Shown: one piece after another, positions 36,905 to 45,729 of the stretch
How positions within the stretch are numbered: position 1 is the first letter of the stretch
Layout: every line of letters begins with the position of its first letter
DNA from: Granulicella sibirica
GTDB lineage: Bacteria > Acidobacteriota > Terriglobia > Terriglobales > Acidobacteriaceae
Direction of reading: 5' to 3'
DNA: 64,000 nucleotides
NCBI RefSeq assembly: GCF_004115155.1
Contig: NZ_RDSM01000001.1
Location: forward strand, 1,984,001-2,048,000
Position numbers and translations under genes: made by a program
Notes under the pieces: generated by a model
Seen by the model: only the letters and a program-made list of their open reading frames with translations
Database searches by the model: none
What the model was told of the DNA's origin: nothing

Positions 36905-38331
36905 GCCTGCGTCGCCAGGTGGCGCAGTTCGCCGACTAGATAGACCGATCCGGTCGCAACGATCAGGCCACCTGTTGGGGTGATCGCGCGGGCCTGCGTC
37001 AGAGCGGCCTCAAGATGCGGCGAAGCATGTGCCGGGATGTCGAGCCTCTGCGCTGCTGCGAGCAGATCCTCAACCTCGGCAGCACGCGGGTTCGGGATCG
37101 GGGCAAGAATGATGTGGTCATGCGCACGCGCCAGGTCGCCCGATGTGGAGTCGAACAGGGGAAAGAGGATCTTGGTCATCTCGTCGAGATCCTTATCGCG
37201 AAGGCAACTGAAGATGAGGGTGCGTGGCTGAGAGTCGGGAAGCTGGGTGATCGCGGCTCGCAGCGTCCAGGCGCCTGCGGGGTTGTGCGCTACGTCGAGC
37301 AGGAGGTTCGGGGGGAGAAACTCAAGCCTGCCGGGCCACTGTGTCCCGCGTATACCCGCTTCAACACTGGCGATCGTGGTTTTGTTACTTATTTTGTTGC
37401 CTATTCCCTCCCTTTGCAGAAATAAGCTACCTTCTCTGTTACTTATTTCGGCGGCAGCGGCCAAGGCAAGGGCGATGTTCCTCTGCTGGTGCTGGCCAGG
37501 TAATGGGGAGTTCACCTCAAGCGCTTGTCCTGCGAACGAGACGACATAGTGGTTCCGCGGAATCGGCTGCATGCTTGTGCTCGGCTCGCGCACGATTGCC
37601 TCCGGAGTCGGGATGTAATTGGCAGCGCTAATGGCATTTAGCCGGAGCCCGGCGGCGGCCTCTCCGATCGCCTGGTTCGCCTCCGGATGCTGCGGCAAGG
37701 TGATGAGCGTGCCCGACGGGCGCAGGATGCCAGCCTTCTCGCGCGTGATGTCGGCGATCGTGGGTCCTAGATAGTCCTGGTGATCGAGCGCGATGTCAGT
37801 CAGGATCGAGAGCACCGGTTCGACGATATTGGTCGCATCGAGCCTTCCGCCAAGACCGACTTCAAGGACAGCGATGTCGACACGCTGCTCGGCAAAGGAG
37901 AGGAAGGCGAGCGCGGTCAGCACCTCAAAGAAGCTCGGCATGTGCGGAAGCTTCCCTGTAGCGACAAGGTTCCGAGCGACATCGCCCACATGAGCGTAGT
38001 GCCGGGCAAAGTCCTCGTCGGAGATCGCGGCGCTATCCACCTGGATGCGCTCGTTCACGTGATACAGGTGCGGCGACGTGTAAAGGGCGGTCCGATAGCC
38101 CGAGGCGCTGAGAATGGACGAAAGCGTCGCGGCAGTTGAGCCCTTCCCATTCGTCCCGCCAATCAGGACAGACGGAAAGCGAAGCTGCGGATCACCGAGG
38201 GCACGAGCGAGGACGCGCATGTGCTCGAGATCGAACTTTCGGCGGGGAGCGCCATCAACCGGCGGAGCGAGTTCCTGGCCGAGTGCGTAGAGGTGGTCGA
38301 CGGCTTCGGCGTAGGTGAGCATTGCGGTCAT
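36901..38331 (-). CDS. folC: Bifunctional folylpolyglutamate synthase / dihydrofolate synthase
   Basis: 476 residues. The ATP-binding loop GGTNGKGSTAATL (about 58-70) and the signature VGLGGRLDATNIV (about 158) are clear. C-terminal Mur-ligase-type domain includes LLDVAHNPAGA. FolC adds glutamate to dihydropteroate and folates in the cytoplasm. It is the first gene of a folC-plsC pair. Confidence 0.96.
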   Translation of the reverse strand: MTAMLTYAEAVDHLYALGQELAPPVDGAPRRKFDLEHMRVLARALGDPQLRFPSVLIGGTNGKGSTAATLSSILSASGYRTALYTSPHLYHVNERIQVDSAAISDEDFARHYAHVGDVARNLVATGKLPHMPSFFEVLTALAFLSFAEQRVDIAVLEVGLGGRLDATNIVEPVLSILTDIALDHQDYLGPTIADITREKAGILRPSGTLITLPQHPEANQAIGEAAAGLRLNAISAANYIPTPEAIVREPSTSMQPIPRNHYVVSFAGQALEVNSPLPGQHQQRNIALALAAAAEISNREGSLFLQREGIGNKISNKTTIASVEAGIRGTQWPGRLEFLPPNLLLDVAHNPAGAWTLRAAITQLPDSQPRTLIFSCLRDKDLDEMTKILFPLFDSTSGDLARAHDHIILAPIPNPRAAEVEDLLAAAQRLDIPAHASPHLEAALTQARAITPTGGLIVATGSVYLVGELRHLATQA

Positions 38332-38589
38332 TTTACGATGTCCTCTCCACGGAAGCAGTTGCCGGGAAATTGGCCCGACGCCCGGCAGATGGAGGCGGGC
38401 ATCGATCTTTATCAGGCTCCGGAGTTGCAGGGAAGAATTCTTTCAGTGCAAGATAAATGCAGAAACGGGAATCGGCGAGATTAACCCCTCCCCTGCGGTG
38501 CGGCCCCGCACTCAATTCAGGGTAATCCCCGCCGATAATTGTCCGAGGCCGTGGCAGGCCAGAGCTTGCCGGACTACGGGAGAGACGAT

Positions 38590-38826
38590 ATGGTCCTTGC
38601 GATTCTGATCACGTTGGGCGGTTTCGGTTTGTTGCTTCTGGTCGACTACTGGCGGGCGTGGGCCTGGGCGGAGCGGCAGGTCTCCTCGGCGCGCAAACGA
38701 GCTGATATCGAGGCACGACGAAGTGCATGGAACCTCCTGCAGACAACCGTGCGCGTCGGTTCCGGCTGGCGGCCCACCTGGAGCCACGACGGCGAGTTGA
38801 GCGTGCGCGTCTCGGCTCATTTGTAG
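38590..38826 (+). CDS. Small membrane protein, unknown
   Basis: 78 residues from ATG 38590, preceded by GGGAG at about 8 bp. A single membrane helix (about 2-20; LAILITLGGFGLLLLVDYW) is followed by a basic, amphipathic tail. No family is recognised. It is divergent from folC across a 258-bp gap that contains a short GTGCGG/CCGCAC hairpin. Confidence 0.6.
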   Translation: MVLAILITLGGFGLLLLVDYWRAWAWAERQVSSARKRADIEARRSAWNLLQTTVRVGSGWRPTWSHDGELSVRVSAHL

Positions 38827-39029
38827 ACGCAGCAGCGATCTTCTAAAATCTGTCGCTTGGCGACCTTTCGATCCTGCACGTGCTCCAACCCGCAACTCGT
38901 CCGATCCAGACAGCGTGGAATCCTCGACCGCGTCCTCGCGATTTTCGGTGCCTATCCCTGGGCCTGCAAACGATGCGCATGGCGACAGTACCGCTGGAAG
39001 CGGAGTCGAGACGCCTGAGCGGGATAGGC

Positions 39030-39512
39030 TCAGGGCGGGGTGAGCACATCCCGCCAGGCGTCGGACTCTGCCAGCCGCTTGAGAAGCGCGAATCGTTGAC
39101 GAAGAAGCTTGCGAATGTGTGGGATCAGGATAAGCCGGGCGACCAGGCGTCCGAGCGGACCAAAAGGCAGGGCAAAACGGACTTCATCCTCAAGCAGTGT
39201 GCCCGACGGCGTTTCTGTCAGGTGATGGTCGTGCTGGAACCGGGCAAAGCGGCCGCGCTCCTGGGTGTCCTGAAAAAAAGTGGGGTAGCAGTACCCCGTG
39301 ATGAGCGTGTGATGCACCTGAGGGAGCAGGAACTTCCAACCGCGCCAGGTTACCCGATCGCCCATGGCAACATGCCCGCTTGTCCGTCCTGCAACCGGTG
39401 TGAGAGCGAGGGTCTGGCGAACGGTATCGATGTGCGTCGAGAGCAGGAAGCAGCGGTCGATGGGGGCCGCGATGGTGGTGGAGTGGCGGAGGATGTGGTC
39501 ATGTCGCGGCAT
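39030..39512 (-). CDS. SRPBCC-type (START/Bet v 1 fold) protein
   Basis: 160 residues from ATG 39512, supported by GGAG 6 bp upstream; an ATG at 39524 and a TTG at 39587 are in frame. The pattern RHSTTIAAPIDRCFLLSTHIDT, GDRVTWRGWKF and LLEDEVRFALPFGPLG fits the SRPBCC ligand-binding superfamily. Ligand unknown. The acyltransferase gene upstream on the same strand ends 82 bp before this start. Confidence 0.75.
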   Translation of the reverse strand: MPRHDHILRHSTTIAAPIDRCFLLSTHIDTVRQTLALTPVAGRTSGHVAMGDRVTWRGWKFLLPQVHHTLITGYCYPTFFQDTQERGRFARFQHDHHLTETPSGTLLEDEVRFALPFGPLGRLVARLILIPHIRKLLRQRFALLKRLAESDAWRDVLTPP

Positions 39513-39593
39513 GGCTTTCTCCATCTGATGACGCCGCAGTGCCAACAGACCGGTTTCCTCTAAACGCCAGAGCCTCTCTGCTTCCAATGGGTT

Positions 39594-40781
39594 CTAAGTT
39601 TTTTGACGAGCTAGCGGAGCGCCCGCAAGCGCCATCTGGTCCGGATGCCTGGCTCGCCACCACTCGAGAACCAACCGGCGCCCCGGACGCTCAACGCCAA
39701 GGTGAAGACCGATCGAAATCCCGATCACGATCACGAGCTTCCATAGCGCGGAGGGGATCGTCTCACCGACTCCGAACGCGTTCTTCATCCAGTCGTTGAA
39801 CAGGAAGTGGATGAGATAGAGGGAAAAGCTCGCCTCGCCCAGAAGCATCAGGAAGGGGACACTAAGCAAGCTGGTGAACCAATTCGGCTCGCAGAGCCCA
39901 AGGATGAGCAGGGCGAACAGGGGAATCAGAAGTCCGTTGTGAAGAAAGATCAGCGGAAGATGAGTGCCGAATAGGAGCACGGCCAGGGTTCCAATCGCGC
40001 CTGTAACCGCAAACAAGGCGGATTTGCTCTTGCCGACGCCGAAGCGAAGGTAGAACCATCCTAGCGACACGCCAGCAAAGAACTCGGGAATCGCCAGGAG
40101 CGGAAGCTTCCGCACCATATAGACATATCGCGCACCTGGTGCGATGGAACCCTCGAACTCCTGCCAGGATGCGTCCGGAAAGAGCACAATGCACACCAGA
40201 GGAGCTGCCAGACCCAGCAGCCAGAAACCTGCAACGGAAAGAATGGACTTCGTGGCCGTACTGGGACGAAGTCGAAGGATGAGGTAGGGAAAAGCCAGGT
40301 AAAAGAACGCCTCGCAGGAAAGGCTCCACGCGGGAACATTGAAGAAGGCAGCCGTGCGGATCGACCAGGACTGCACCATCAAAAGGTCGGTAACATAAGC
40401 AAGGATGTGTATCTTCATGTGAAACTGGCTTCGGTTAACATAGGCGGCAAACAACATGCTGATCAGGTAAACCGGGTAAACGCGCGCGAATCGGGCGACC
40501 CAGAACTTTACCGCGTTGCCCTTTCCGCTCTCATACTCGCGCGCGTGGCTATAGGTCAGGATGAACCCGGAGAGCATGAAGAAGAAACTCACGCCCACAT
40601 AGCCCGAAGCCATGAAACCGGCGAAGATACCCCAGAGGCTGAATGGCCGAACTAAGTGGTAGAGCGCGACGTATAGCGCCGCGAAAAAGCGGATCGAGGT
40701 TAGAGCTTTAAGGTTTGGTAGCCGTGAAACGCCGGGCGTGTAAGCGGGGCTGCGGGCATCGGTAACCTGGCTCAGCTCCAT
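39594..40781 (-). CDS. Acyltransferase family 3 (OafA/YrhL-like) membrane protein
   Basis: 395 residues with about ten membrane helices. The N-terminal region LKALTSIRFFAALYVALYH and the FFFMLSGFILTYS motif are characteristic. ARFARVYPVYL carries the conserved arginine. These enzymes O-acylate cell-surface sugars or lipids. The start overlaps the upstream gene by 10 bp. Confidence 0.9.
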   Translation of the reverse strand: MELSQVTDARSPAYTPGVSRLPNLKALTSIRFFAALYVALYHLVRPFSLWGIFAGFMASGYVGVSFFFMLSGFILTYSHAREYESGKGNAVKFWVARFARVYPVYLISMLFAAYVNRSQFHMKIHILAYVTDLLMVQSWSIRTAAFFNVPAWSLSCEAFFYLAFPYLILRLRPSTATKSILSVAGFWLLGLAAPLVCIVLFPDASWQEFEGSIAPGARYVYMVRKLPLLAIPEFFAGVSLGWFYLRFGVGKSKSALFAVTGAIGTLAVLLFGTHLPLIFLHNGLLIPLFALLILGLCEPNWFTSLLSVPFLMLLGEASFSLYLIHFLFNDWMKNAFGVGETIPSALWKLVIVIGISIGLHLGVERPGRRLVLEWWRARHPDQMALAGAPLARQKT

Positions 40782-41131
40782 CCAATCTCTCCCTTAGAAG
40801 CAACCGTGGGTCCCTCGTCCGTCCGAGGCCGGCTTTCCTTCGGGAGGGTCGGTGTGACCGAGCGAACCACTACGCCGGCCGTCTCAAAGTGAGAGACGCT
40901 GTGATTGTTGCTGTGTCCAAGAAAAATAGCTTTCTGCAACAGTAGCATAAGGGGGCGCGAGTTCTCTGGGAAGAAGCGGCCAGTCGCCTGCTCGAAATCG
41001 ACGACGAGGTTATAGGTCGCATCGCATTTGGGACAGGTGATCTGGTCTTCGAGCGTGCGGTGAAACGACCCTTGCGGCAGGGGGCCGCACGGGTCTGTGC
41101 CGGAACGGATAGCGGCGATCGTTAGGTTCAT
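40772..41131 (-). CDS. Small protein with a CxxC zinc-ribbon-like motif, unknown
   Basis: 119 residues, not recognised. A single CPKC motif (about 33-36) lies in a segment like half a zinc ribbon (ITCPKCDATYNLVVDF). The C-terminus is Pro/Ser/Lys-rich. It overlaps the start of the acyltransferase-3 gene by 10 bp, suggesting a two-gene unit. Confidence 0.65.
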   Translation of the reverse strand: MNLTIAAIRSGTDPCGPLPQGSFHRTLEDQITCPKCDATYNLVVDFEQATGRFFPENSRPLMLLLQKAIFLGHSNNHSVSHFETAGVVVRSVTPTLPKESRPRTDEGPTVASKGEIGWS

Positions 41132-41181
41132 GCTGCTCTCAGCCTAAACGATGCGTCCTGACGGCGCGCAGGGACGAAGGA

Positions 41182-41553
41182 TTACTCAGCTTTGATCCGG
41201 CTGGAGATGCGGTCATATTCGGCCCGAGTGAGGATGTGCCGCGAGACCAATTCATCCGTGCTCTTGTAGGGCCGGCCCACGATCATCCTGCCGGCCGCGG
41301 CATCCGTCATTCCAGGCAGCGAGGCGAGGTCCTGCTCCGAAGCGGTATTCAGGTTCAGCGGGGCCAGGTTGCGGAGACCATCCTGCACACCTTGCACGGC
41401 GGCCTTGGCATCCTGTGTGGCAATGGCAGCCCCTCGAGCTGCCGACGCAGTCGCGTCGGCCGCATCCTGACGAATATTGTCCGGAGTTTTGGCGTTCGGG
41501 GTGCAGCCACAGAGGGAGAGTAGGCAGACGGTTGTGACAATAACGTGCTTCAT
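41182..41553 (-). CDS. Lipoprotein with a ComEA-like helix-hairpin-helix domain
   Basis: 123 residues. Signal peptide with lipobox LCGC (Cys17), an Ala/Asp-rich helical linker (about 25-60), then a helix-hairpin-helix unit (LNLNTASEQDLASLPGMTDAAAGRMI). ComEA-like HhH proteins bind DNA, but this one is probably membrane anchored. It could act at the cell surface or periplasm. It is followed by thrS on the same strand upstream (73-bp gap). Confidence 0.8.
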   Translation of the reverse strand: MKHVIVTTVCLLSLCGCTPNAKTPDNIRQDAADATASAARGAAIATQDAKAAVQGVQDGLRNLAPLNLNTASEQDLASLPGMTDAAAGRMIVGRPYKSTDELVSRHILTRAEYDRISSRIKAE

Positions 41554-41586
41554 GCCTCTGTCAGATGCGAAACAAACAAAGGGTTT

Positions 41587-41624
41587 GGCCCGCCCGGAAA
41601 CAATCTTTTGCCCCGGGCGTGGCC
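41587..41624 (-). terminator. Probable thrS terminator hairpin
   Basis: The stem GGCCCGCCCGG pairs with CCGGGCGTGGCC (one bulge) just after the thrS stop. On the minus strand it is followed by an interrupted T-rich run (AAACCCTTTGTTTG), so it is weak to moderate in strength. Confidence 0.5.
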
Positions 41625-41625
41625 T

Positions 41626-43704
41626 CTACTCGACGGTCAGCGTGGCGGCGTTCGTCGCGATCAGCGTCGTCGCGCGCCTGATGAAGTCCGCGACCGGCGC
41701 ATTGCCTTCATCGCCCTTGCCGCGCGTCCGCACGCTCACTGAGTCGCTTGCCGACTCCTTATCGCCCATGATGAGGACGAACGGCGTCTTCTGCAGCGTG
41801 AACTCACGGATCTTGGCATTCATCTTCTCGTTCCGCGCGTCGAGTTCCACCCGAAGACCAGCCGCTTCGAGCCTTGCCTTCACCTGCTGCGCGTACTCGA
41901 GATGCTTCTCGCTGATCGGCACAAGCCCAACCTGAACGGGAGCGAGCCACATCGGGAACGCGCCCGCGTAGTGCTCGATCAGCACGCCGAAGAAGCGCTC
42001 CACAGAGCCGAACAACGCACGGTGGACCATGACGGGTCTGTGCTTCTCGCCATCCTCCGCCGTGTACTCCAATTCGAAGCGCTCCGGAAGATTGAAGTCG
42101 AACTGCACTGTCGAAAGCTGCCACATGCGGCCGAGCACGTCGACCAGCTTGATATCGATCTTCGGTCCATAGAAGGCGGCCTCGCCGGGAATTTCGCGGA
42201 AGGGAATGCCCTTGCGATTGAGCGCCGACTTCAGCGAGTTGATCGCAAGATGCCAATGCTCCTCGGAGCCCGTATAGCTCTTGCGATCGTTCGGGTCCCA
42301 CGTCGAAAGCTCCACCTTGAACTCGTCGAAGCCGAAGGTCTTCAGCGTCAACTGCGCAAAATCGATGCAGGCGACCACCTCGTCTTCGATCTGTCCCGGC
42401 GTGCAAAAGATGTGGGCATCGTCCTGCGTGAAGCCCCGCACGCGCAGAAGTCCATGCATCGTTCCGGAGCGCTCATACCGGTACACGTTGCCCAGCTCCG
42501 CATACCGCTGGGGAAGATCGCGATAGCTGCGAGGCGAGTTCTTGTAGATGAGGACGTGACCCGGGCAGTTCATCGGCTTCAGCCTGTACTCAGCGTCATC
42601 AAGCTCCATTGGCGGATACATATTCGCCGAGTAGAACCCCTCATGACCACTGATCTTCCAGAGCTCGCGGCGCATGATGTGCGGAGTGAAGACAAGATCA
42701 TAGCCACGCTTGATACATGCTTCGCGCATCCAGTCTTCCATCGCGCGGCGAATGATTCCGCCCTTCGGATGCCAGAAGATCAGACCTGACCCGGCGACCT
42801 CCTGGATGGAGAAAAGGTCGAGTTGCTTGCCAAGCACGCGGTGATCGCGCGCCTTGATCTCTTCGAGCCTCTTGAAGTGCGCTTCGAGGTCCTTGCCATT
42901 AAAGAAGGCCGTCCCGTAGATGCGCTGGAGCTGCTGATTCTTCTCATCTCCGAGCCAGTACGCCCCGGCGACCGACGTCACCTTGAACGCCTTCACCCGT
43001 CCTGTCGAAGGAACATGCGGGCCGCGGCAGAAGTCACTGAAGCTGCCGTTCCGGTAGAGCGAAATCTCGTCACCCGGTTTCGTGAACTTCTCGATGAAGT
43101 GGACCTTCATGAACTCGCCTTCGGCGGCGTAGTCGGTCAACCCCTTCTCACGAGCCTCTTCCTCACGCACGAACGGCTCGTTGCGAGCGACGACCTCAGC
43201 CATTCGTGCCTCGATCGCTGCGAGATCGGCATCGGAAAATGGCGTCGGGCGATAGACGTCGTAGAAGAATCCCTGGTCCGTCGCCGGTCCGTGCCCGAGT
43301 TTCGTCTCGGGGAAGAGCTCGAGGATCGCGGTCGCCATCACGTGCGCGGCAGAGTGCCGCACCACCTTGAGCGAGGCCTCATCCTGCTCCTTGAGCAGCC
43401 ATAGTTCCACCGGCTCCGTCAGTGGAGCGGTCAGGTCGACGAGCCGCGTCCCATCAAGGTCCGTGGCATCAGCCGCATACATTGACTCCTCGGAAGCGGG
43501 AGAGTCAGGCGCTTCGGGATCGCGCCGGCTCGCGGCAGGCCTCAGGGGACGAATGCGTGCAACTACAACCGCCGCGGCAAGGCGCGGCGAGATGGCGTTC
43601 GCGATATCGAGCGGTGTGGTTCCGGAGGCGACTTCGCGGATAGAACCATCGGGAAGTTTTACTTCGATCACTGCGGCGCTGGAGACGACTTCATTTGCGG
43701 ACAT
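41626..43704 (-). CDS. thrS: Threonyl-tRNA synthetase
   Basis: 692 residues from ATG 43704. The longest frame (to 43944) includes non-homologous upstream codons and is rejected. N-terminal TGS domain begins VIEVKLPDGSIREV. Editing domain has the HSAAHVMA motif. Class II core shows MNCPGHVLIY, RYERSGTMHGLLRVRGFTQDDAH and EFTLQKTPF..IMG near the anticodon-binding domain. A stretch of about 35 extra residues (RPLRPAASRRDPEAP..SPASEESMYAAD) interrupts the TGS-like region and is unusual. A tRNA-like hairpin lies 163 nt upstream of the start. Confidence 0.96.
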   Translation of the reverse strand: MSANEVVSSAAVIEVKLPDGSIREVASGTTPLDIANAISPRLAAAVVVARIRPLRPAASRRDPEAPDSPASEESMYAADATDLDGTRLVDLTAPLTEPVELWLLKEQDEASLKVVRHSAAHVMATAILELFPETKLGHGPATDQGFFYDVYRPTPFSDADLAAIEARMAEVVARNEPFVREEEAREKGLTDYAAEGEFMKVHFIEKFTKPGDEISLYRNGSFSDFCRGPHVPSTGRVKAFKVTSVAGAYWLGDEKNQQLQRIYGTAFFNGKDLEAHFKRLEEIKARDHRVLGKQLDLFSIQEVAGSGLIFWHPKGGIIRRAMEDWMREACIKRGYDLVFTPHIMRRELWKISGHEGFYSANMYPPMELDDAEYRLKPMNCPGHVLIYKNSPRSYRDLPQRYAELGNVYRYERSGTMHGLLRVRGFTQDDAHIFCTPGQIEDEVVACIDFAQLTLKTFGFDEFKVELSTWDPNDRKSYTGSEEHWHLAINSLKSALNRKGIPFREIPGEAAFYGPKIDIKLVDVLGRMWQLSTVQFDFNLPERFELEYTAEDGEKHRPVMVHRALFGSVERFFGVLIEHYAGAFPMWLAPVQVGLVPISEKHLEYAQQVKARLEAAGLRVELDARNEKMNAKIREFTLQKTPFVLIMGDKESASDSVSVRTRGKGDEGNAPVADFIRRATTLIATNAATLTVE

Positions 43705-43867
43705 TTGGGCTTCACTCACAAATATAAGCATAGAGCTTCGCCCGGGACGCGTCGATGCGCCTGGACGGCGATCGCCTCCGAACTCAAGGCCAAGCCCCGA
43801 AAGTGTTACCGCTTCCTCCCGACAGTGCCATTGTTGCGCCCCCGTAAACGCCGATAGAGTCAGCATC

Positions 43868-43901
43868 ACCGGCGACCAACAGCCGGGTAGCTCTACCACT
43901 G
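43868..43901 (-). other. tRNA-like segment in the thrS leader
   Basis: On the thrS strand, CAGTGGTAGAGC (43901-43890), the classic tRNA D-arm sequence, is followed by a stem (ACCCGGC with GCCGGT, one bulge) around the loop TGTTGGTC. The segment lacks acceptor and T arms, so it is not a functional tRNA. It may be a tRNA fragment or a tRNA mimic. Confidence 0.5.
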
Positions 43902-43919
43902 AAACACGGAGGAACGGCG

Positions 43920-44192
43920 ATGCAGGTTCTTTGTGAGCGTTCAAACACTGGAAGCGACGTACGTTGTACCATCTGCGGTCAGGGATTTCTCGTTTACTGG
44001 CAGAGGACTTCTCCTTCCGAGCGCGCCCTCGCCCGTCAAAAGGTCATCCTGACCCTCAAGGAACATCACGAGAACGAGATGTCCGGCCATCACGCGCATC
44101 CGAGCGAGCGCTTCTCCATCCCAAGCTGGGATACCGATGTGCGCTTTGCGGCGATCGCGGAGCACGAAGAGCATCATCTGCAGCGAGCCTAA
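43920..44192 (+). CDS. Small CxxC-containing protein, unknown
   Basis: 90 residues. ATG 43920 follows GGAGGAACGGCG, a good ribosome site. N-terminal region has CTIC, then FLVYWQR; the C-terminal part is His/Glu-rich (EHHENEMSGHHAHP, AEHEEHH), a composition suited to metal binding. No family is recognised. It is divergent from thrS. Confidence 0.6.
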   Translation: MQVLCERSNTGSDVRCTICGQGFLVYWQRTSPSERALARQKVILTLKEHHENEMSGHHAHPSERFSIPSWDTDVRFAAIAEHEEHHLQRA

Positions 44193-44269
44193 CCATCAGC
44201 AAACCCCAAACCGGCCGGCGGGCGTCCCCTTGAGTGGCCCGCCGCATCTGACCGGGTGAGGTGTTTCGC

Positions 44270-45199
44270 ATGAAAGCTGTGGTGCTTCACGAATATGGCG
44301 GCCCGTCCAAGCTCAAATATGAGGACTTTCCCGACCCCGTAGCGGGTCCCGGCGAGATTCTCGTACGCGTCGCGGCTGCGAGCATCAATCCCGTCGACTA
44401 CAAGATGCGCTCCGGTGCGGCGAAGGAACGCTTTCCTGTAGAGTTCCCCGGCATCCTCGGGCGCGACGTCTCCGGCACCGTCCGAACACTGGGCGAGGGA
44501 GTCACCGGCTTTGAGCCCGGCGACAAGGTGATGGCGTTCAGCCCCGGAACCTACGCCGAACTCGTCGCCGTAAAAGCGACAGACCTGGCTAAGGTCCCCG
44601 AAGGTCTCGACCTGGTAGAAGCAGCGGCCCTCCCGCTGGTCACACTCACCGGCGCGCAGTTGATCCTCAGAGGCACCGAGACCCACAGCGGCCAGACCGT
44701 CCTCGTGACCGGCGCGGCTGGTGCGGTCGGCCGCTCCGCTGTGTGGACCGCGAAGAAGCAGGGAGCCACAGTCATCGCCGGAGTCCGTAAGAAGCAGATC
44801 GAAGAGGCTGGCACGCTCGGAGCCGATCAGGTTCTGGCGCTCGATGACGACGATGCGATGGCAAAGCTCGGCTTCATCGATGCCATCGCCGATACTGTAG
44901 GTGGAAAAACAGCCGAGGCTCTCCTGGCCAAGGTCAAGCAGGGAGGCATCTTCGCCTCGGTCGTCAGTCCGCCCGTAAACGGCGCTCTCCATCCGACGAT
45001 CAAGGTCGTTTCCGTCCGCGCTCAGCCTGATGCCGAGATGCTCCGCGGCCTTGCGGAGGACGTGGTCGCAGGCCACTTGAAGATCCCTATTGACCGGATG
45101 GTGCCGCTCGAAGACGCGGGAGAAGCACAGGCTGCGGTCGAAAAAGGCGGCCTCGGCAAAGTCCTTCTACTCGTCGGAACCGCTGCACCGGCCAACTAG
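44270..45199 (+). CDS. NADP-dependent quinone-oxidoreductase-like (MDR superfamily) protein
   Basis: 309 residues from ATG 44270 with AGGTG 6 bp upstream (a GTG at 44261 is in frame). N-terminal GroES-like domain MKAVVLHEYGG, GRDVSGTV, FEPGDKVMAF; nucleotide-binding domain VLVTGAAGAVGRSAV. No structural zinc Cys cluster is seen, as in the quinone oxidoreductase branch. The substrate is unknown. Confidence 0.9.
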   Translation: MKAVVLHEYGGPSKLKYEDFPDPVAGPGEILVRVAAASINPVDYKMRSGAAKERFPVEFPGILGRDVSGTVRTLGEGVTGFEPGDKVMAFSPGTYAELVAVKATDLAKVPEGLDLVEAAALPLVTLTGAQLILRGTETHSGQTVLVTGAAGAVGRSAVWTAKKQGATVIAGVRKKQIEEAGTLGADQVLALDDDDAMAKLGFIDAIADTVGGKTAEALLAKVKQGGIFASVVSPPVNGALHPTIKVVSVRAQPDAEMLRGLAEDVVAGHLKIPIDRMVPLEDAGEAQAAVEKGGLGKVLLLVGTAAPAN

Positions 45200-45201
45200 A
45201 C

Positions 45202-45729
45202 CTACTGCCTTCTACCGTCGTTGCGGGCCGACAAAGGAACACTCGAATCGGATCCCGGCGGGTAAAGCACCACCGCCCGTTGCGAGCCTTCACCGGTCGA
45301 CGCCGTCCTCAGCCCCATGGTCGTGAAGGCCAAGTGCAACAGACGCCGCTCGTGCGAGGACATCGGTGCGAAGGTGAAAGGCCGGCTCGTCTCCTTCACC
45401 TTCTCCGCTGCCTCGCGCGCAAGTTCGCGCAGCGCGCGGTCCCGCTTCAGCTTGAACTGGTTCGCGTCGAAGGATAGAAGATCGTGCTGATCGGGTTCCA
45501 AGCCGATCATCTTCGACACCAGGTGTTCGAACGCCCGGAGGAGCTCGCCATTGCGCGTGGTCAGCAGGGAACTATCCGGACCAAAGAACTCCACCGTCAA
45601 CTCAGGTACGGATCCAGCGTGATGAACGACTTTGAACGCCACCTCGAGGTGCGTCGCCGCGACGATATTGTCAAGAATCTCTGCAATCTCCGGCTCATGA
45701 AACATGAGGTCGTTCGTTTCTTCGCCCAC
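45202..45729 (-). CDS. jag: Jag/KhpB-like KH-R3H RNA-binding protein
   Basis: 175 residues from GTG 45729, with GGGGAGAG about 8 bp upstream. A KH-like domain (about 10-90) is followed by an R3H-type motif (PMSSHERRLLHLAF, about 122-135). The N-terminal Jag-N domain of longer homologues is missing. The gene is normally beside yidC in the rpmH-rnpA-yidC block; here a 351-bp gap separates them. Confidence 0.88.
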   Translation of the reverse strand: MGEETNDLMFHEPEIAEILDNIVAATHLEVAFKVVHHAGSVPELTVEFFGPDSSLLTTRNGELLRAFEHLVSKMIGLEPDQHDLLSFDANQFKLKRDRALRELAREAAEKVKETSRPFTFAPMSSHERRLLHLAFTTMGLRTASTGEGSQRAVVLYPPGSDSSVPLSARNDGRRQ

